This document shows, piece after piece, positions 25,707-35,767 of a stretch of 64,000 nucleotides of DNA; the stretch's first letter is position 1; every line of letters starts with the position of its first letter. This stretch comes from Candidatus Methylopumilus sp. (lineage in GTDB: Bacteria; Pseudomonadota; Gammaproteobacteria; Burkholderiales; Methylophilaceae). Position numbers and translations under genes: made by a program. The notes beneath the pieces are model-generated. The model saw only the letters and a program-made list of their open reading frames with translations. It made no database searches and had not been told where the DNA came from. The stretch spans positions 1-64,000 of the forward strand of contig JAHEEA010000030.1 of NCBI GenBank assembly GCA_024640945.1, written 5' to 3'.

Positions 25707-28700
25707 TAGATGAGTTCTTTCATGATATTTTTGATGAAATCGGCACGATGGCTAATATCTTCATAAGCAACAGTAATTCGTAATTTATCTGGGCCATTCA
25801 TTCGACAACGGCGATCGCGTTGAAGTAAAGCAATCAGTTTGGTTGGATCTAGATCCGCATGCTGGCTAAATTGTAGCTGAATCGCGCTATCACTCGCGTC
25901 GATTTTAATAATCCCGAGAGATTTTGCAGCGACACGTAAACGATGACATGCCATTAATGCTTCACCTTGCTCTGGCAGTAAACCAAAACGATCAATCAGC
26001 TCTTCTTGCATGGTGTCGAGTTCATCATCGTTGATGCAGTTAGCAAGTCGTTTATAGAGGACTAAACGTTCATGCACATCAGGACAATATTCGTTGGTGA
26101 GCAAGGCTGGGGTATGTAAGTTGATTTCTGTTGTAACGCCTAGCGGTGAAGATAAATCAGGCTCTTTGCCTTCTTTAAGCCGTTTTACAGCATGCGATAA
26201 CATTTCGGAGTAAAGGTGGAAGCCAATTTCTTGCATCTCACCACTTTGTGAATCTCCCAGTAACTCACCCGCACCACGGATTTCTAAATCGTGCATGGCA
26301 AGATGGAAACCAGCGCCTAAGTCTTCTAGTAACTGAATTGCATCCAAACGCTTTTGCGCTTGTGGGGTGATTTTACGATTAGGCTCAGTCAGTAGGTAGG
26401 CATAAGCTTGATGATGAGAACGTCCTACGCGACCACGCAATTGGTGGAGTTGAGCCAGACCAAACATATCAGCACGGTTCATGATAATGGTATTGGCAGT
26501 TGGTACATCGATACCAGTTTCAATGATGGTCGTACACAGTAATAGGTTGGAGCGCTGATGGTAGAAGTCACGCATGACGTGTTCTAGCTCACGTTCGCGC
26601 AATTGGCCATGGGCAATACTGATACGAGCTTCTGGCAAGATCCGCTCTAGCTTTTCGCGCATGGAGTGGATGGTATCCACTTCATTATGTAGAAAATAGA
26701 CTTGGCCGCCACGTTTAAATTCACGCATTGCAGCTTCGCGGATAATCCCTTCGGAGTAATCGGTTGCAAATGTTTTAATCGCTAAGCGTTTTTGTGGTGG
26801 CGTGGTAATCACACTAAACTCACGCAAGCCTTCCATCGCCATGCTAAGCGTGCGTGGAATAGGAGTGGCCGTGAGGGTTAGTACGTCGACTTCAGCACGC
26901 AGTGCTTTCAGCTGTTCTTTTTGGCGCACACCAAAGCGGTGCTCTTCATCCAATATGACTAAACCTAAATTATCAAACTTCACATCTTTTGAGATTAAAC
27001 GATGCGTGCCGATAATGATATCGATGCTACCGTCAGCTAAACCCTTAAGTGCCTCAGCTTGCTCTTTAGCAGTGCGGAAGCGAGAAATTTCAGCCACCTT
27101 AATCGGCCATTCAGCAAATCGATCACTAAAGTTTTGATAATGTTGTTCAGCAAGTAGGGTGGTTGGAACGAGAACGGCTACTTGTCGGCCACCCATCACT
27201 GCTACAAATGCGGCGCGTAACGCTACTTCAGTTTTACCAAAACCAACATCACCACAGACCAAACGGTCCATTGGTCGGCCTGATTGCATATCGCTAATCA
27301 CTGCTTCAATGGCAGATAGTTGGTCTGGTGTTTCCTCGAAAGGGAAGCCTTCTGCAAAAGTTTCATAGTCATGCAGACTTAAGGTAAAAGCATGACCTTT
27401 ACGTGCGGCACGTTGTGCATAAAGATTAAGTAGTTCAGCAGCCGTATCTCGAATTTGCTTGAGTGCTTTTTTCTTTGCCTTTTCCCAATTGCCGGAACCT
27501 AATCGGTGTAGCGGTGCAGACTCTGGTGGACCACCAGAGTAGCGCGAAATTAAAAATAACTGCGAGACGGGAACATACAACTTATCGTCGCCTGCATATT
27601 CCAATAGTAGAAATTCGTTTTCACCTTCGCCGAAATCTAGGCTAATCAGGCCGCGATAACGTCCTACACCATGTTGTTCATGAACAACAGGATCATTTTC
27701 GCGAAGCTCTGAAAGGTCTTTGAGCATCCCTTCAGTACTGCGCGCTTTGTCTTTATCACGGCGGCGTTGTTGCCGCACAGTTGCCGCGTATAGCTCCGCT
27801 TCGGTGATGATGGCGACATTGTCTTTGGTGAAGCCTGCATGTAGGCTGGTCACGCCTAACATCAGTTTTTCAGAGCTGGTGTTGAAGTCTTCCCAGTTTT
27901 CACAAAGGGCTGGCTTAATACCTTGATCGTTTAAGAGTTGTAAGATGGTTTCTCGACGACCTAGACTTTCTGCAGCAATCAGCATGCGACCTTTAAAGCC
28001 TGCTATAAAAGTTTGTAGCTTATGCAAAGGGTGGTCGGCACGTCGTTCGATGTCGAGTTCAGGTAAACCGTTTAAGGTGTTTTCTGTCGTTAAGCTAATG
28101 CGAGCGTATTGATGTGTTTGTCCAAAGAAGTCATCTGCTTTAATGAGCAAGGTTTCAGGTTGAACAATCGGACGCTCGACGTCGTGTGCAAGTAAGCGAT
28201 AGCGAGATTGCGCTTCAAACCAGAAATGTTGTGCAGCAATATCTAAGTTGCCATGTAAACAAAGTACCGTTTCTTTTGGAAGATAATCTAAAAGCGTTGC
28301 TGTGCTCTCAAAGAAGAGTGGCAAGTACCATTCAATACCACCACTAGCAACACCTTTGCTGACTTCTTTATAGATTCGACTGCGTGAAGGATCACCTTCA
28401 AATGTTTCTCGGAAATTCTGCCTGAAACGCGCCATCCCATTGTCATCTAGTGGAAACTCACGCGCTGGTAATAATCGAATTTCAGGGACAGGATAAAGGC
28501 TGCGTTGTGTATCAACGTCGAAAGTACGTATGGTTTCAATTTCGTCATCAAATAAATCTAAGCGAAACGGCAGGGCGCTTCCCATAGGGAATAAGTCGAC
28601 TAAGCCACCACGCACGCTGAATTCGCCTGGGCTAACTACTTGGCTCACATGATGGTAACCGGCCTCTGCACATTGTTGACGCATGGCTTCCAGGTCTAGT

Positions 28701-29113
28701 TTCTGACCTTTTTTAAGCATGAACGTGTTGGCCGCTAAGTATGCGATAGGTGGTAATTTAATTAGAGCTGTGCCAACTGGCACAATCACCACATCACATT
28801 GATTTTGAGTGATTTGATAAAGCGTTGATAAACGCTCAGAAATTAAGTCTGGATGCGGTGAAAAATGATCGTAAGGGAGCGTTTCCCAATCTGGTAGTAG
28901 ATTGACCACTAAACTTGGTGCAAACCAAGGTAACTCTTCAAGCAAGCGCTGTGCTTCAAATGCATTTGAAGTAATAATCGCTAGCGGTGCTTTGCGTTTG
29001 CTTGATTTAATTTCCAAGGCAAGCTGAGCCAGTGCAAAACTATCTAAGCCGTGCGCTAAAGCATCTTGGCGATTGAGAGCGCCATTGGCTGGCACAGCGA
29101 TAGATAACTGCAT
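25706..29113 (-). CDS. mfd: Transcription-repair coupling factor Mfd
   Basis: A 1135-residue translocase that removes RNA polymerase stalled at lesions and recruits UvrA. The UvrB-like N-terminal region has LLPDWETLPYDHFSPHPDLI, the RNA-polymerase-interaction domain has NDPVVHEQHGVGRYRGLI, and the RecG-like motor has GDVGFGKTEVALRAAF (Walker A), LVILDEEHRFGV and RGRVGRSHHQAYAYLL. The C-terminal TRCF domain covers ELIDRFGLLPEQGEAL. Full length. On the minus strand, between tldD and dedA. Confidence 0.97.
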   Translation of the reverse strand: MQLSIAVPANGALNRQDALAHGLDSFALAQLALEIKSSKRKAPLAIITSNAFEAQRLLEELPWFAPSLVVNLLPDWETLPYDHFSPHPDLISERLSTLYQITQNQCDVVIVPVGTALIKLPPIAYLAANTFMLKKGQKLDLEAMRQQCAEAGYHHVSQVVSPGEFSVRGGLVDLFPMGSALPFRLDLFDDEIETIRTFDVDTQRSLYPVPEIRLLPAREFPLDDNGMARFRQNFRETFEGDPSRSRIYKEVSKGVASGGIEWYLPLFFESTATLLDYLPKETVLCLHGNLDIAAQHFWFEAQSRYRLLAHDVERPIVQPETLLIKADDFFGQTHQYARISLTTENTLNGLPELDIERRADHPLHKLQTFIAGFKGRMLIAAESLGRRETILQLLNDQGIKPALCENWEDFNTSSEKLMLGVTSLHAGFTKDNVAIITEAELYAATVRQQRRRDKDKARSTEGMLKDLSELRENDPVVHEQHGVGRYRGLISLDFGEGENEFLLLEYAGDDKLYVPVSQLFLISRYSGGPPESAPLHRLGSGNWEKAKKKALKQIRDTAAELLNLYAQRAARKGHAFTLSLHDYETFAEGFPFEETPDQLSAIEAVISDMQSGRPMDRLVCGDVGFGKTEVALRAAFVAVMGGRQVAVLVPTTLLAEQHYQNFSDRFAEWPIKVAEISRFRTAKEQAEALKGLADGSIDIIIGTHRLISKDVKFDNLGLVILDEEHRFGVRQKEQLKALRAEVDVLTLTATPIPRTLSMAMEGLREFSVITTPPQKRLAIKTFATDYSEGIIREAAMREFKRGGQVYFLHNEVDTIHSMREKLERILPEARISIAHGQLRERELEHVMRDFYHQRSNLLLCTTIIETGIDVPTANTIIMNRADMFGLAQLHQLRGRVGRSHHQAYAYLLTEPNRKITPQAQKRLDAIQLLEDLGAGFHLAMHDLEIRGAGELLGDSQSGEMQEIGFHLYSEMLSHAVKRLKEGKEPDLSSPLGVTTEINLHTPALLTNEYCPDVHERLVLYKRLANCINDDELDTMQEELIDRFGLLPEQGEALMACHRLRVAAKSLGIIKIDASDSAIQLQFSQHADLDPTKLIALLQRDRRCRMNGPDKLRITVAYEDISHRADFIKNIMKELI

Positions 29114-29181
29114 GAGATGTGGGGTCGCTACTTAAAAATTAAGACTGCGTATTATACGCGTTTGGCACAAGGTTTCGTGCC

Positions 29182-30645
29182 TTAAACTGTGCCGCCGACT
29201 GTTAGGCCGTCAATACGTAATGTTGGTTGACCGACACCAACAGGTACGCTTTGACCTTCTTTGCCGCAAGTGCCTACACCAGGATCTAGATTCATATCAT
29301 TACCTATCATGGAAACGCGTGTTAGCACATCAGGACCATTGCCAATCAATGTGGCACCTTTTACCGGATAAGTGATTTTACCATCTTCAATCATGTAAGC
29401 TTCGGCTGCACTAAACACGAATTTACCGCTGGTGATATCGACTTGTCCGCCACCAAAATTTGCAGCGTATAAGCCTTTTTTAACTGATCTAATAATTTCT
29501 TCAGGTGGCATATCGCCATTAAGCATATAGGTGTTGGTCATGCGAGGCATTGGGATGTGCGCGTAAGATTCACGTCTTGCATTGCCTGTGAGAGGCATTC
29601 CCATTAAACGACTATTTAAACTATCCTGAATGTAGCCACGTAAGATGCCATCTTCGATGAGTACCGTACGTTCTGTTGGATTGCCTTCATCATCAATATT
29701 GAGAGAGCCACGGCGATTACTAATAGTGCCGTCATCCACTACAGTCACGCCTTTTGATGCAACACGTTGCCCGATTTTCCCTGCAAAAGCTGAGCTACCT
29801 TTTCGGTTAAAATCACCTTCTAAACCGTGACCAATTGCTTCATGTAATAGAATCCCTGGCCAACCAGCCCCAAGCACTACTGTCATGTTACCTGCAGGTG
29901 CAGGGCGTGCATCTAAATTAACTAAAGCTTGGTGTACGGCTTTTTCTGCATAATCTTGTAATACTTCATCAGTGAAATAAGCGTAATCGAAACGACCTCC
30001 GCCACCGGCTGAACCTTGTTCTCTACGGCCATTACTTTCCGCAATCACATTGATTGATAAACGAACTAATGGACGTACATCTGCGGCCATGAGGCCATCA
30101 TGTCTTGCCACCATCACCACTTCATATTCCCCAGCAATACTCGCCATGACTTGAGTGATTCTGGGATCGATTTTTCGTGCAAAGCTTTCCAAGCGTTCCA
30201 GTAACTTAACTTTTGCGTCAGCACTTAATGAAGCAATGGGGTCTTGTGGAATATAAAGTTGAGGTGCTGAAATTCGTTCGATTGCTGGTGCTGTGCGTTC
30301 TTGTCCTGCATCTGCAATTGCTTTTGTCGCATTTGCTGCTTGTTGTAAGGCAGGTAAATTAATGTCATCTGAATAAGCGAAAGCAGTTTTTTCACCACTG
30401 ACAGCGCGAACACCTACACCTTGATCAATACTAAAGTTACCTGACTTTACTTGACCTTCCTCTAGCCCCCAGCTTTCTGCGCGGCTATATTGGAAGTACA
30501 AATCTGCATAATCGACTTTATGGGACATGACGTTGCCAAGCACGTTTTGTAATGCAGGTAAATCCAAATTAGATGGATTAAGCAAAGTCTCAGTTGCCGT
30601 ATCAAAATGGCTTGCTGTGTGTGTTGATATGTCTGGTGCTTTCAT
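29182..30645 (-). CDS. tldD: Metalloprotease TldD
   Basis: A 487-residue TldD/PmbA-family protein. LLHEAIGHGLEGDF (about residues 265-278) supplies the HExxxH zinc motif and GTCGKEGQSVPVGVGQPTLRI (near the C-terminus) the conserved Cys/Gly segment. TldD with TldE degrades unfolded peptides and matures small peptides; tldE (pmbA) is not in this window. Likely transcribed with the nitrilase-like gene and yhdP upstream and mfd downstream. Confidence 0.95.
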   Translation of the reverse strand: MKAPDISTHTASHFDTATETLLNPSNLDLPALQNVLGNVMSHKVDYADLYFQYSRAESWGLEEGQVKSGNFSIDQGVGVRAVSGEKTAFAYSDDINLPALQQAANATKAIADAGQERTAPAIERISAPQLYIPQDPIASLSADAKVKLLERLESFARKIDPRITQVMASIAGEYEVVMVARHDGLMAADVRPLVRLSINVIAESNGRREQGSAGGGGRFDYAYFTDEVLQDYAEKAVHQALVNLDARPAPAGNMTVVLGAGWPGILLHEAIGHGLEGDFNRKGSSAFAGKIGQRVASKGVTVVDDGTISNRRGSLNIDDEGNPTERTVLIEDGILRGYIQDSLNSRLMGMPLTGNARRESYAHIPMPRMTNTYMLNGDMPPEEIIRSVKKGLYAANFGGGQVDITSGKFVFSAAEAYMIEDGKITYPVKGATLIGNGPDVLTRVSMIGNDMNLDPGVGTCGKEGQSVPVGVGQPTLRIDGLTVGGTV

Positions 30646-30695
30646 GTCTTACTTTCAAAATGGCGTCGCTTAATTTATAGGTTCAATATAGCAGA

Positions 30696-30714
30696 AGCGG
30701 GGCTAAGCCCCGCT
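30696..30714. repeat. Perfect GC-rich inverted repeat between the amidase gene and tldD
   Basis: AGCGGGGCT, one A, then AGCCCCGCT: nine-base arms. There is no T-run on either side, so it is more likely an mRNA-stabilising or pausing hairpin than a terminator. Confidence 0.6.
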
Positions 30715-30740
30715 AAGGTATTTCATGAATTTAGTCTTTA

Positions 30741-31607
30741 TTATTTTAGAATGGTTCGGTGTTTCAGCGCTGGTAGGCTTTTACGTAAGCTTGCTTGATA
30801 ATCCCGATTAATAGACGCCATCACAACACCGGAGCCGCGAGGTAATCGATCTAGCACCACACCCCATGGATCAACAATCATACTGTTGCCATGGGTTTCG
30901 CGTCCAGAGGTGTGATAACCGCCTTGTGCTGATGTAATGACGTAACTAAGGTTTTCAATAGCACGAGCACGAACAAGTGTTTCCCAATGTGCTTTGCCAG
31001 TTGTTTCGGTGAACGCTGCAGGAATTGCAATAATGTCGACTTCCCCCATGGCGCGGAATAATTCTGGGAAGCGTAAATCGTAGCAAATGGATAAACCTAT
31101 TTTGCCGAAAGGGGTTTCTACGACGGTGACTTGATTCCCAGCTTCAATTGTTTTTTCTTCGTGATAACGTTCATTACCTAAATCTAGACCGAATAAATGG
31201 ATTTTGTCGTAGCGTGCAACGACTTCGCCAGCGTTGTCGTAAACCAAGCAAGCGTTTCTTACCTTGCCGGCAACCTTTGCTTGCAATGGAATGGAACCTG
31301 CAATAATCCAAACATCATGTTTTTTCGCTAACTCATATAAGAAGTGTTGTATTGGACCATCACCTTCTTTTTCAGCAACTACTACCTTATCGGTATCTTT
31401 AAGACCCATGATGGCAAAGTATTCAGGAAGTACAACAAGTTTTGCACCTTGATCAACGGCAATTTCAATCAGTCGTTCAGCTTCACTTAAGTTGGCGGCA
31501 ACGTTTGGGCCAGAAGCCATTTGGATGCCAGCTACTTTAACAATGCCAGCATTACTTGATGGGGTCGTGCTAGGTTTGTTAGTTTTATCGATAGACTTAA
31601 TCGCCAT
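30741..31607 (-). CDS. Nitrilase-superfamily amidase (Nit/omega-amidase type)
   Basis: A 288-residue carbon-nitrogen hydrolase with the Glu-Lys-Cys triad: LPEYFA (Glu near 62), YDKIHLF (Lys near 135) and GLSICYDLRFPELFR (Cys near 174). The last motif is the one seen in Nit1-like deaminated-glutathione amidases and omega-amidases. About 20 N-terminal residues rich in Lys, Ser and Thr precede the domain and may be dispensable. It sits in the yhdP-nit-tldD order common in betaproteobacteria. Precise substrate not determined. Confidence 0.9.
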   Translation of the reverse strand: MAIKSIDKTNKPSTTPSSNAGIVKVAGIQMASGPNVAANLSEAERLIEIAVDQGAKLVVLPEYFAIMGLKDTDKVVVAEKEGDGPIQHFLYELAKKHDVWIIAGSIPLQAKVAGKVRNACLVYDNAGEVVARYDKIHLFGLDLGNERYHEEKTIEAGNQVTVVETPFGKIGLSICYDLRFPELFRAMGEVDIIAIPAAFTETTGKAHWETLVRARAIENLSYVITSAQGGYHTSGRETHGNSMIVDPWGVVLDRLPRGSGVVMASINRDYQASLRKSLPALKHRTILK

Positions 31608-31721
31608 GATGACTCATCCAGTTTTTTCTATTTTTTAAAATTGGTATTAATGCGATCAACACTTGTAGCAGTGAGGTTTTCATCAATTCTACAATTGATT
31701 TAGGAGTTTTGTTAAATCTAT

Positions 31722-34700
31722 TTATTTTGTGAATAATGAGCTGCCTGGGATGGAACGCTTTGAAGGGCTGTCTTTTTCCTGAGGGTCGCTCCAAGTGCCA
31801 ACAATTTCGTACTCGGTTTCAGCGATTTTATTGAGTGGGTCTTTGAGGATTTTTTGGGCAATATAAGCTGCAGCACCAACCGCTGGACCACCTGCAAATG
31901 CAGCTAAAGATAAAGTGTCACTGATGAATGGGGTGGCTTTCACATAAAGATGCTGAGTCTCTTTATCTAGATCCGTTTCACCTTTGATTTCAACGCGTGC
32001 AGTTGGGCCTTCCATTGTGAAGTTGTCGCTACGCATAATGCCTTGTTGTATTTTTACATCTGCAGTAATTTTGTCGAATACAAAACCGCTACTAAATAAA
32101 TCTTTAAAGTCTAAAGTGAGGCGTCTTGGTAAGTTTTGTAAGCTGAGTACGCTAAATAAACGACCAACGCCAGGCTCAACCTGCAAGATTTGACCTTTTT
32201 TAGCGTCTAATTTTAGCGATCCGGACAAGTTGGGGATGTCGAACTCATGCGGACTGCCAGCCCATTTTAGTTGACCAACGATATTCGCTGAACCGCCTTT
32301 GATGACATCTGGATAGTTAAGACGTTTGAGTGATTTACCCATGTCTTCAATTTCCCAAATAAATCGTAATGATGTGTTGGGACGACGCTTCCAATTATTC
32401 CATTCACCGTTGGCTGTTAGCGTACTTTCAGGTGCGCTGATCCGCAATTTTTCAATTGTCCAACTCCCTGATTGCTCTTGAGCTTGTAACTCTAGGCGTC
32501 CCATTTTCTTTTTGCCAACCTCAAAGTTTTCGGCAGTGATGTCTAAAGCAGGGTAAGTTATGTTTAGTTGTTTAGCTGGCCCTACAGGAGCTTTTGTTGC
32601 TTCATTTGTGCTTGAAGGAATCAATAGCGTGCTCAAATTTGCAGTGAGTTTGCCGTTACCTTCTTTATTCCACTTGATGTCGCCAGTAACTTCATCACTT
32701 TTAACATTCATCAGCCACTTGTTATCGTTGAACTTAGCTTTTAGTTTGAGCATGTTTAGGCGTCTATCAAATAATTCAAATCGATCGGCTGTTAAGTCGA
32801 CTTGATTAATAGCAAAGCTATTGTGACTACTCGAAGCCGAATTTTTATTTGTTTGTGCTAGCCACTCATCCATGTCCAGCTCGCTGAAAACACCTCTAAG
32901 AACAATACCTTTTTTTGCGCTGAGTTCAGGCGTGACATTAATCCCAATTTCACCACGATCAATCTTGCTTATTCCATTTTGGTTGGTGATAGCAATTTTT
33001 GCCCCAATTGAACTTCCTAAGTTTGCTTTGATGATATCTTGCGTGTTTGAAGTAGATTTTTTCTCAAGTAAAAACGGCATGCCTTCTTCAGCTACTTTTG
33101 CCAATGGCGCTGGTAGTTTTGAACTGATGCCAACCAAATTGGAACGAATGCTGAATTCAGTTTTTTTATCTTGAATATAGGCTTTTGCGAACCAATCAGT
33201 ACTACCAATTACGCTGTTAGGTAATGCGCCAAATGATTTTCTAACACCTGCATCTGTTACATGTCCTTGAGCTGAAATTTGAATGGCATGAGATTTGTCA
33301 GTATTGATGTTGAATTGTGCTGGACCATCATAAACAAAGGCATTGACGTTTTGAACGTTAATACTATTGTCTGTGAAATTAAGTTTGCCATTAATTTTTG
33401 TGATTTCAGGAATGCTGTCAGAAGACATGCTGCCATTGCTAACTGCATAACTACCTTTAATTTTACTTTGGTCTAGATGATAGAGAGGAATATGAAGGTT
33501 TAGGTCTAGTTTGCCATTGCCTGATGTTTTTAGGTTTTCGGTAAAACCACCCGCAATCTTTGCAATAGGTGATGCATTGACATATCTGACTCCGTCGCTG
33601 ACTAACCCTTGTGCTTCGCCAATGATATCGAGTTTTGTTTCAGCCTCTTCTAAATCTGGGATGCTGATTTTTGCTTTGATAATTTTGTTGCCAAATGCTT
33701 GGCCGGCATTCGCGTTGATTTCCATACGCTTGCCCTCAAATAGCATATTTAAATTAATGCCTTCAATTTTTGGCCAGCCGGTACTATGGTCTAGCAACAT
33801 ATTGGAAGCTTTTGCAGTGACTCTGAAAACCCCTTTTTTGTTGGTGAAAGGGAAATCAATTAATTTTCCTTTAAAAATTAAGTTGGCATCAGAGCCTGTG
33901 CCGTCAAGGATTGATGTGTCTACCCAATCTAAAGTATCTTTACTAAGAATGGTTGGTAGATAAAGTTTGGTATTTTTTAAATTGGCATGATCAAAATGAC
34001 CAGTTAAATCTAGGTAAGCATCTTGCAAATTAGTTGCTGAGATGTGCCCATCAATTACGCCTTCAATATCTGGCGTTTTTATTTCAAGTTGTGAAGCGTG
34101 AATGTTGAGTTTATTTTTGTCAGTACGCCAAGAAATTTTCCCCTGAACTTTCTCAACAGGAATAGGCCAACGAAATATACCAACGAAATTAACTGTAGAT
34201 TTTTGAGTATCGAACAAGATATTCCCATTGCTTTCGTTGATATCCAAACTCCCTTTCAGATTTTGAAAGCCAGGCAATTGATATTTTGAGTAAGCTTGCA
34301 TTCCCAATCCGCTAAACTTTGCTTTTAAAGCATACTCGCTGATGCTGTCTTGCTTGTTTTTCCAAGACATTTTTAGATTGCTTAATGTTCCTTGAGGCTG
34401 AACATCTTCTAAGATTTGAGTGCTTTGGCTCGGGATGGGGAAGTAATGCGTAAGTTTGTTAATAGCCTCTAATTGAATCTCATCAAGCTCAATGTTGCCT
34501 TCTAACTGTTGTACACTTTCATTTTTACGCTCACGTACAGAGAAGTTGCCATTTTCCATATTGAGGTCATCGGGCGTATTAACTTGTAATCGCTCTCCTA
34601 CGAACTCCTGACCATCTGTGTGTCTTATCCACTTTAACCTGCCTGCTAAACGGTTGAAGTGACTCTCTTCGTTCTTGAAATTCAATCTAGTAACGACATT

Positions 34701-35549
34701 GTTAAATGCGACATCACTGGTCATTTTTTCAATTTGGCCGTCTTCAAAATCCAACCACAGTCTTGCTGCACCTTGGCCTTCACGAAGATCAAATGGATAG
34801 TCAACCCATTGGCGCCAAGCAGAAATGTCTGTGCCTTCGATACGCGCATAGAGTGTGCCGTGCCAATTATTTAGTTGACCAACATCTTTCCCAAAAACAT
34901 TCCCGCGTATATCAATTGGCTTTGATGATGCGGCAGATGGTGTCGCTTTAAAACTAAAGCGATGGTGGCCACGTAAAGCATCCCAAGCGGGATTTTCTAT
35001 TAAAAGATTAAGGTGACTTAAATTTAAGGAAGGTGCGCCTCGCAAGTCATCTTGCCAGACGATATTTGCATCTAATACATTTACTTCTGATTGTCTAAGC
35101 AGCCAATTAGGAAAAGCTGTTTGTGATGGGCCGCTCATAGAAACACCAGCGACATAAACAGTGCCATCAGTTTCACGACGAATAATAAGTTCTGGGTTGT
35201 AAATATTGATTGCAGAGAAGCGAGGTTCTAAGAGCGGAATACTCAGCCATGATAAGCTGGTTTGAACGTGGGCTAAATTCAAAGCCACACGATTCTCTGC
35301 ATCATAAATATTAATATTGCGTAGTTCAATACGAGGGTTTAAGCCGTCCCAATTTGCTTTAATTTCATCTACAGTGACTTTTTGACCTAGTGCATTTGAA
35401 ACTTCGGCAATGATTTTGGGTTTGTAATGATCAATATTCGGCAGAATAAAATAACGTAAGCCAATGATGGATGCAGACATTAAGACGATAAAAAGCCATA
35501 CGCTATAGAGCGAGACTTTGTACATCCAATATAGAGATTTTCTGACCAT
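31722..35549 (-). CDS. yhdP: YhdP-family intermembrane lipid transport protein
   Basis: A 1275-residue AsmA-like protein. One N-terminal membrane helix (SLYSVWLFIVLMSASIIGLRYF, about 13-34) is followed by a very long stretch of short beta strands forming the periplasmic groove, and a C-terminal domain with KGQILQVEPGVGRLFSVLSL and FAGGPAVGAAAYIAQKIL. YhdP/TamB/YdbH proteins are thought to bridge the envelope and carry phospholipids to the outer membrane. Length is normal. The 218-base spacer to the ABC-F gene should hold both promoters. Confidence 0.9.
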   Translation of the reverse strand: MVRKSLYWMYKVSLYSVWLFIVLMSASIIGLRYFILPNIDHYKPKIIAEVSNALGQKVTVDEIKANWDGLNPRIELRNINIYDAENRVALNLAHVQTSLSWLSIPLLEPRFSAINIYNPELIIRRETDGTVYVAGVSMSGPSQTAFPNWLLRQSEVNVLDANIVWQDDLRGAPSLNLSHLNLLIENPAWDALRGHHRFSFKATPSAASSKPIDIRGNVFGKDVGQLNNWHGTLYARIEGTDISAWRQWVDYPFDLREGQGAARLWLDFEDGQIEKMTSDVAFNNVVTRLNFKNEESHFNRLAGRLKWIRHTDGQEFVGERLQVNTPDDLNMENGNFSVRERKNESVQQLEGNIELDEIQLEAINKLTHYFPIPSQSTQILEDVQPQGTLSNLKMSWKNKQDSISEYALKAKFSGLGMQAYSKYQLPGFQNLKGSLDINESNGNILFDTQKSTVNFVGIFRWPIPVEKVQGKISWRTDKNKLNIHASQLEIKTPDIEGVIDGHISATNLQDAYLDLTGHFDHANLKNTKLYLPTILSKDTLDWVDTSILDGTGSDANLIFKGKLIDFPFTNKKGVFRVTAKASNMLLDHSTGWPKIEGINLNMLFEGKRMEINANAGQAFGNKIIKAKISIPDLEEAETKLDIIGEAQGLVSDGVRYVNASPIAKIAGGFTENLKTSGNGKLDLNLHIPLYHLDQSKIKGSYAVSNGSMSSDSIPEITKINGKLNFTDNSINVQNVNAFVYDGPAQFNINTDKSHAIQISAQGHVTDAGVRKSFGALPNSVIGSTDWFAKAYIQDKKTEFSIRSNLVGISSKLPAPLAKVAEEGMPFLLEKKSTSNTQDIIKANLGSSIGAKIAITNQNGISKIDRGEIGINVTPELSAKKGIVLRGVFSELDMDEWLAQTNKNSASSSHNSFAINQVDLTADRFELFDRRLNMLKLKAKFNDNKWLMNVKSDEVTGDIKWNKEGNGKLTANLSTLLIPSSTNEATKAPVGPAKQLNITYPALDITAENFEVGKKKMGRLELQAQEQSGSWTIEKLRISAPESTLTANGEWNNWKRRPNTSLRFIWEIEDMGKSLKRLNYPDVIKGGSANIVGQLKWAGSPHEFDIPNLSGSLKLDAKKGQILQVEPGVGRLFSVLSLQNLPRRLTLDFKDLFSSGFVFDKITADVKIQQGIMRSDNFTMEGPTARVEIKGETDLDKETQHLYVKATPFISDTLSLAAFAGGPAVGAAAYIAQKILKDPLNKIAETEYEIVGTWSDPQEKDSPSKRSIPGSSLFTK

Positions 35550-35767
35550 AATTTTTCTGATGATGCTTAGTTTCGACCGAACATTTTAGGTGTCGACTGC
35601 AACAAACACATTCTACTATATTCAGCACCATTAAAGACAGGCGTCGCCACCTTGGAAACTATTACATTTAGAAATAGATGTAGGGCAGATGGATGCTTTA
35701 GAATAGCGGCTTTATTTGATTTTGTTGGCGATTGCTAGATGAGCATTCGTTAATTAGAAAGTTTGAT

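Noticed and set aside
31608-31721. Small minus-strand frame between yhdP and the amidase gene
   Set aside because: It overlaps the yhdP end in another frame, has no ribosome site and no recognisable content; the 114 bases look like plain AT-rich spacer.
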